Positions 5,202-8,400 of a stretch of DNA of 8,400 bases are shown here, piece by piece. Location: NCBI GenBank assembly GCA_015520145.1, contig WAQR01000046.1, forward strand, positions 1 to 8,400, written 5' to 3'. The notes under the pieces were generated by a model. It worked only from the letters and a program-made list of their open reading frames with translations. It was not told the origin of the DNA and made no database searches. The stretch comes from Candidatus Hydrothermarchaeota archaeon (GTDB lineage Archaea > Hydrothermarchaeota > Hydrothermarchaeia > Hydrothermarchaeales > WAQR01). The first letter of the stretch is position 1, and each line of letters opens with the position of its first letter. Position numbers and translations under genes: made by a program.

Positions 5202-6312
5202 ACATCCAGCCACATCTGGCGTATCTATCGTATCAAGTATATCGAGTATATCGGCTATACCGACTATATCGACCATAGTGGCAACGTCGGTCATATTGAC
5301 GATATTTATGATATCTTCCAACTGCCTTCAAGGTCCGCCTGCTACAGATGCGGATAAAAACGAAACCAGCGCAACCCCACAGGTTCCAGCAACTACCATA
5401 CAGACCGACACCATGCCCCCATCCACGTCCCAATCCTCCACACCACGCCAGGGACAGTTTAATATGAGCCTTGTCTTTAAATACGAGACTGATGACGAGG
5501 TCTATGGTGTTGGGATTTCTGAAGACGGATACATCACGGCAGGTTCATGGGACGACCACGTATATATGTTAAATATGAGCGGTGACCTTTTATGGAAATT
5601 CAAGACAGACGGCAGTGTAAGTGATGTTGCAATATCCGGGGACAGGATAGCAGCGACAAGTTATAGAATCAAAAGAGGTAAGGTCTACTATCTTAAATCC
5701 GGCAAAGAAGAATGGGTCAAAAATATACCATATCTCCTAAAAGGAGTTGACATCTCAAAGGAGGGTAATGTTGTAACAGGGTCTGATGATGGAAAAATCC
5801 GTTTCTTCAACAGCACAGGCGAGGAACAGTGGGAGTTCCAGACAGGTGAGAGTGCCTGGGGTGTATGGGATGTTGCGATCTCACCTGACGGAAACTATGT
5901 CGCAGCGGCAGGAGATGACCGGAACGTGTATCTACTCAGTAGTACCGGGGAGCTGTTATGGAAAAGGCACACCGGGAGAAAGAGTTTTCTTTATGGTATT
6001 GCAGTATCCAGAAATGCCAGATATATCGCGGCAGTATCCCAGGATAAAAAGGTGTATCTCTTCGACAGGAACGGAACACGGTTGTGGACGCGGCAGACAG
6101 GGTTTTTAAACTATGGAGTTGCGATATCTCCTGATAATAGATATATTGCAGCAGGGAGCTGGGACAAGAACATTTATGTCTATGATACAGGCGGAAGGCA
6201 GGTATTGAAATACAATATCGGCGATGACGTGAACAGAATTGCATTTACAAAAAATTACCTGGCAGCGGGTTCAGGTGACAGGAACATTTATCTTTTTGAA
6301 TGGAATAGCTAA
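5185..6312 (+). CDS. Membrane-anchored seven-bladed beta-propeller protein (WD40/PQQ-like)
   Basis: This is a surface or membrane-tethered propeller of 375 residues. Residues 14-46 form one hydrophobic segment ending in ISSNC (C47), either a membrane anchor or an atypical lipobox. A Thr/Pro/Ser-rich linker follows (about 50-92), then a propeller (about 95-373). Seven repeats of about 40 residues are visible, each opening with a motif like YGVGIS: 104-112, 144-151, 184-191, 228-233, 269-275, 309-315 and 347-355. Each is followed by GS/GD-type turns and an aromatic strand such as VYLL or IYVY. Four blades have the LLWKF/LWTRQ-type tryptophan seen in PQQ-like repeats. No catalytic motif is visible, so a binding or scaffold role is likely but unproven. 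The start is GTG, after GAGGGG (5174-5179), 17 bases inside cbiC. Five bases separate its stop from the lipid reductase gene. Confidence 0.8.
   Translation: MTGRYKHPATSGVSIVSSISSISAIPTISTIVATSVILTIFMISSNCLQGPPATDADKNETSATPQVPATTIQTDTMPPSTSQSSTPRQGQFNMSLVFKYETDDEVYGVGISEDGYITAGSWDDHVYMLNMSGDLLWKFKTDGSVSDVAISGDRIAATSYRIKRGKVYYLKSGKEEWVKNIPYLLKGVDISKEGNVVTGSDDGKIRFFNSTGEEQWEFQTGESAWGVWDVAISPDGNYVAAAGDDRNVYLLSSTGELLWKRHTGRKSFLYGIAVSRNARYIAAVSQDKKVYLFDRNGTRLWTRQTGFLNYGVAISPDNRYIAAGSWDKNIYVYDTGGRQVLKYNIGDDVNRIAFTKNYLAAGSGDRNIYLFEWNS
5221..5319 (+). repeat. Degenerate 9-base tandem repeat encoding the membrane anchor
   Basis: About eleven consecutive 9-base units resembling ATATCGACT can be laid out in the reading frame, the best at 5239-5274. 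Later units drift to ATAGTGGCA, ACGTCGGTC, ATATTGACG and ATATTTATG. They encode triplets such as SIS, AIP, TIS, TIV, so an isoleucine recurs every third residue through the hydrophobic segment. Confidence 0.75.
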
Positions 6313-6317
6313 AATAT

Positions 6318-7583
6318 ATGAGCTTAGATTATGATGTTTCTATTGTAGGAGGCGGCCCTGCTGGACTTGTTGCAGCAAAGGAGATAGCAAAGGAAGGGTA
6401 CAGGGTATGTATTATCGAAGAACATCAGGAAATAGGATACCCTGTGCAGTGCTCAGGACTTTTTAGCGTCTCTGGGTTGAATACCCTCGGTCTAAAACTT
6501 GATGATAGTATTATATCCAATACGATAAAAGGCGGCAGATTCTTCTCGCCTAAAGGGAAGGAGCTTCTTGCATATTCCGATGTGGAGCGCGCATACGTTG
6601 TTGAGAGGAAGTTGTTCGATAAATATCTGGCAAGGGAAGCTGTAAGAGCGGGTGCAGAAATCCTGCTCAAAACCAGAATGATTGGTTTGAAAGTTGACGG
6701 GAACGTATCAATTAAAGTTGAAGGACTGAGACGAAAAGCCGAGAATTCCAGACATGACGCCCACCTTGGCTTTTCGTCGAACCAGGAACGAAAAGACACA
6801 ATAACATCAAAACTTCTAATCGGGGCAGATGGGACAAAATCAAATGTTGCAAGATTGACCGGTCTGCCCGGTCAAAGAAAGGTCGTTGCAGCCGCACAAA
6901 TCGAAGTCGAACAGGCAGATGTTGCACCAGACGTTGCAGAACTCTATCTTGGCAGGGAATATGCGCCTAATTTCTACGGCTGGATCCTGCCAAAAGGTGA
7001 TGTGTTCGAGGTGGGGGTGGGGGTGCGGGAGCCGAAGCTGCCGCTTTTAACCTATCTTAAAAGATTTATCAACAACCATCCTGTCGCATCTAAAAAGATT
7101 AAAAGCAAAAGCATCCTGGAACTGAATATGGGGGGAATACCAATCGGCCTTAAAGAGGATACAGTCAGGGACAGAGTTATGATTGTCGGTGATGCAGCAG
7201 GGCAGGTAAAGGCAACTACAGGAGGAGGAGTGATTACGGGATGCATTGCATCACTAATCGCAGGCAGGGCGTGCATAAATGCCCTGGAATCAAACGACTT
7301 TTCGAAAGGATTCCTGAAACAGGAATATGAGGACAGATGGAAGGAAGAGCTGGGGTTTGAGTTTGAGGTTCATAGGGCTTTACGGCAGATGTTCGATTCG
7401 ATGACAGATGACCAGCTGGAAGAATTTTTTGAGATTGCTATTGAGGAAGATGTCAGCAGCCTGATGGTGAAGTACCAGGATACAGACAGACCTTCTGAGT
7501 TTGTTAAAGAGCTTTTAAAAAACGAGAGGCTGCTTGATATGGTGCAGAAGTTCCTTTACCCTGATACGGATAAATATTTATGA
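6318..7583 (+). CDS. Geranylgeranyl reductase family FAD-dependent oxidoreductase (archaeal lipid saturation)
   Basis: It probably saturates the geranylgeranyl chains of archaeal membrane lipids (digeranylgeranylglycerophospholipid reductase type) at the inner face of the membrane, using FAD and an outside electron donor. The 421 residues show the N-terminal FAD motif GGGPAG (11-16), the family PVQCSG with C45, GADGTKSNVAR (169-179), and GDAAGQVKATTGGGV (291-305), the second FAD-binding stretch next to the substrate site. The C-terminal helical region (about 335-421) is complete. Residues about 137-163, between two strands just before GADG, are a hydrophilic insertion that lies on an inverted repeat. 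Homologues such as menaquinone- or chlorophyll-type reductases share the fold, so the exact substrate is inferred. The start lies 5 bases after the propeller stop with no clear ribosome site. The stop overlaps the next ATG (ATGA). Confidence 0.9.
   Translation: MSLDYDVSIVGGGPAGLVAAKEIAKEGYRVCIIEEHQEIGYPVQCSGLFSVSGLNTLGLKLDDSIISNTIKGGRFFSPKGKELLAYSDVERAYVVERKLFDKYLAREAVRAGAEILLKTRMIGLKVDGNVSIKVEGLRRKAENSRHDAHLGFSSNQERKDTITSKLLIGADGTKSNVARLTGLPGQRKVVAAAQIEVEQADVAPDVAELYLGREYAPNFYGWILPKGDVFEVGVGVREPKLPLLTYLKRFINNHPVASKKIKSKSILELNMGGIPIGLKEDTVRDRVMIVGDAAGQVKATTGGGVITGCIASLIAGRACINALESNDFSKGFLKQEYEDRWKEELGFEFEVHRALRQMFDSMTDDQLEEFFEIAIEEDVSSLMVKYQDTDRPSEFVKELLKNERLLDMVQKFLYPDTDKYL
6730..6778. repeat. 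11-bp perfect inverted repeat inside the geranylgeranyl reductase gene
   Basis: GACGAAAAGCC (6730-6740) is answered by its exact reverse complement GGCTTTTCGTC (6768-6778) across 27 bases. The stem can be extended inward by three more pairs, one of them G-T. It coincides with the extra hydrophilic loop (about residues 138-154) in the protein, so it may be a short palindromic element that inserted in frame, or simply an RNA stem in the message. Confidence 0.65.
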
Positions 7584-8400
7584 AATACAGGATACATATA
7601 CTATTTAAGATGAAGATGAGCATGCCTAGCATTGTGGTTATAAGGAGCGCTCTTTTTGGTACAGTTGTCGGGTTTCTGATACTGACCGGGTGGGCGAGTG
7701 CTGCTACCACAGTCTCAAATTGTAAAACCATAACATCCCCCGGTACCTATGTGCTGATATCTGACCTGTCCAGCAGCAGCACGTGCATTGTAATTGAATC
7801 AGGAGATGTTGTTTTTGACGGGCAGGGGCACAGCATCACAGGTTCATATACTCCCAAAACCCGCGGCGTCTATGTCTACAAAAGTGGCACCACCCTCACC
7901 AACGTGACGGTGAGAAACGTTACGGTGATAGCCTGGATTAACGGGATATACTACAATAATACGGAAAATGGGCGCATTATAAATAACAACGCATCGAACA
8001 ACAAGTATGGGATTGTCATCTACAATTCCAGCCACAACACAATATACAATAATACCGCAAACTCGAACCAAAATGACAGCATCCATCTCATGAGCGGCAG
8101 CGACTATAATAATATTACAGGCAACACCATCTCGAATAATTACAGGGGGGTCTACTTCATGTTATCCAGCAGCCACAACACCATCCAGGGCAACAGCGCA
8201 TCGAACAATGGATATGGGATATTCCTTAACTCCTCCAGCAGCTATAATAATATCACAGGCAACACAGTCTCGAACAACTCGTATGACGGAATCACCCTGT
8301 ATTCATCATCTAACAATACAATCCAGGGCAACAGCATCTTTAAAAACGGCTACGGCGGAATCTTCCTCAACTATTCCAGCAGCAGCAACACAATCCAGGG
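7580..8400 (+). CDS. Secreted NosD-like parallel beta-helix surface protein (partial, runs off window)
   Basis: 273 codons are open to the window edge. Residues about 22-41 form a signal peptide (SALFGTVVGFLILTGWASA), with cleavage likely near ASA-A. A cap domain follows, with two cysteines (C48, C69) that could form a disulfide, and GDVVFDGQGHSITG, typical of NosD/right-handed beta-helix proteins. From about residue 105, coils of 22-24 residues repeat with motifs such as NNITGNTISNN, HNTIQGNSASNN and YGIFLNSSSS. They are rich in Asn, Ser and Gly, and N-x-S/T sequons are frequent. These features point to a glycosylated extracellular or cell-wall protein; binding partner unknown. The first ATG overlaps the reductase stop (ATGA). 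In-frame ATGs at 7610, 7616 and 7622 are alternative starts that shorten the region before the signal peptide. The C-terminal anchor, if any, lies outside. Confidence 0.85.
   Translation, partial: MKYRIHILFKMKMSMPSIVVIRSALFGTVVGFLILTGWASAATTVSNCKTITSPGTYVLISDLSSSSTCIVIESGDVVFDGQGHSITGSYTPKTRGVYVYKSGTTLTNVTVRNVTVIAWINGIYYNNTENGRIINNNASNNKYGIVIYNSSHNTIYNNTANSNQNDSIHLMSGSDYNNITGNTISNNYRGVYFMLSSSHNTIQGNSASNNGYGIFLNSSSSYNNITGNTVSNNSYDGITLYSSSNNTIQGNSIFKNGYGGIFLNYSSSSNTIQ
8105..8400 (+). repeat. 138-base DNA-level repeat within the beta-helix gene
   Basis: The segment beginning TATAATAATATTACAGGCAA at 8105 recurs at 8243 with few changes. ATCCAGGGCAACAGC at 8183 recurs at 8321, again 138 bases on. 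A further partial copy (ATCCAGGG) starts at 8393, 72 bases after the last. The period of 138 bases equals two beta-helix coils (46 residues), so duplication has copied coil pairs at nucleotide level. Confidence 0.75.

Noticed and set aside
1097..6744. Shared 11-mer AAAAGCCGAGA between the intergenic hairpin and the reductase palindrome
   Set aside because: In 8.4 kb searched on both strands, several 11-base matches are expected by chance, and the sequences differ on both sides.
8105..8400. Regularly spaced repeats that might suggest a CRISPR array
   Set aside because: The repeats are in frame, degenerate, and encode beta-helix coils; there are no unique spacers and no cas genes.

Overview
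The window looks like a piece of an archaeal chromosome, most plausibly a Halobacteriota/Methanosarcinales-type methanogen or a relative such as an anaerobic methane oxidiser. Four things point there: TATA-box promoters with an apparently leaderless start, an archaeal-type geranylgeranyl reductase for saturating isoprenoid lipids, a short archaeal sirohydrochlorin chelatase, and a NosD-like beta-helix surface protein of the kind abundant in these genomes. The lineage is an inference; the sequence contains no rRNA or other direct taxonomic marker, and no tRNA was recognised.

Layout. Bases 1-970 (minus strand, AT-rich) are a decayed mobile remnant. It holds a tyrosine recombinase with an unusual N-terminal DNA-binding-like segment, broken by a frameshift and by an in-frame internal deletion. 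Two tiny overlapping ORFs and the start of a hydrophobic protein follow it directly, with a perfect 10-1-10 bp palindrome inside the tiny ORFs. Bases 971-1190 are a divergent intergenic region with a minus-strand promoter for the recombinase, a 7-bp hairpin and a plus-strand promoter.

Bases 1191-8400 carry eight consecutive plus-strand genes with gaps of at most about 60 bases: an AIR-synthase-like protein of unknown function; pdxS and pdxT (the two subunits of pyridoxal 5'-phosphate synthase); a short cobalt/nickel chelatase (CbiX/CfbA); cbiC (cobalt-precorrin-8 methylmutase); a membrane-anchored seven-bladed beta-propeller; a geranylgeranyl reductase; and a partial secreted beta-helix protein. 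The genes group into a B6 module, a corrinoid module and a cell-envelope module. Overlapping stops and starts (cbiX/cbiC, cbiC/propeller, reductase/beta-helix) suggest translational coupling, so the stretch may be one long transcript with internal promoters.

No wholly new defence or biosynthetic system is demonstrable. The best leads are the doubly broken recombinase and its satellite ORFs, a palindromic in-frame insertion in the geranylgeranyl reductase, a 9-base tandem repeat that encodes the membrane anchor of the propeller protein, and the coupling of propeller, lipid reductase and surface beta-helix genes. The AIR-synthase-like protein next to PLP synthase is a real gene with an unassigned reaction.
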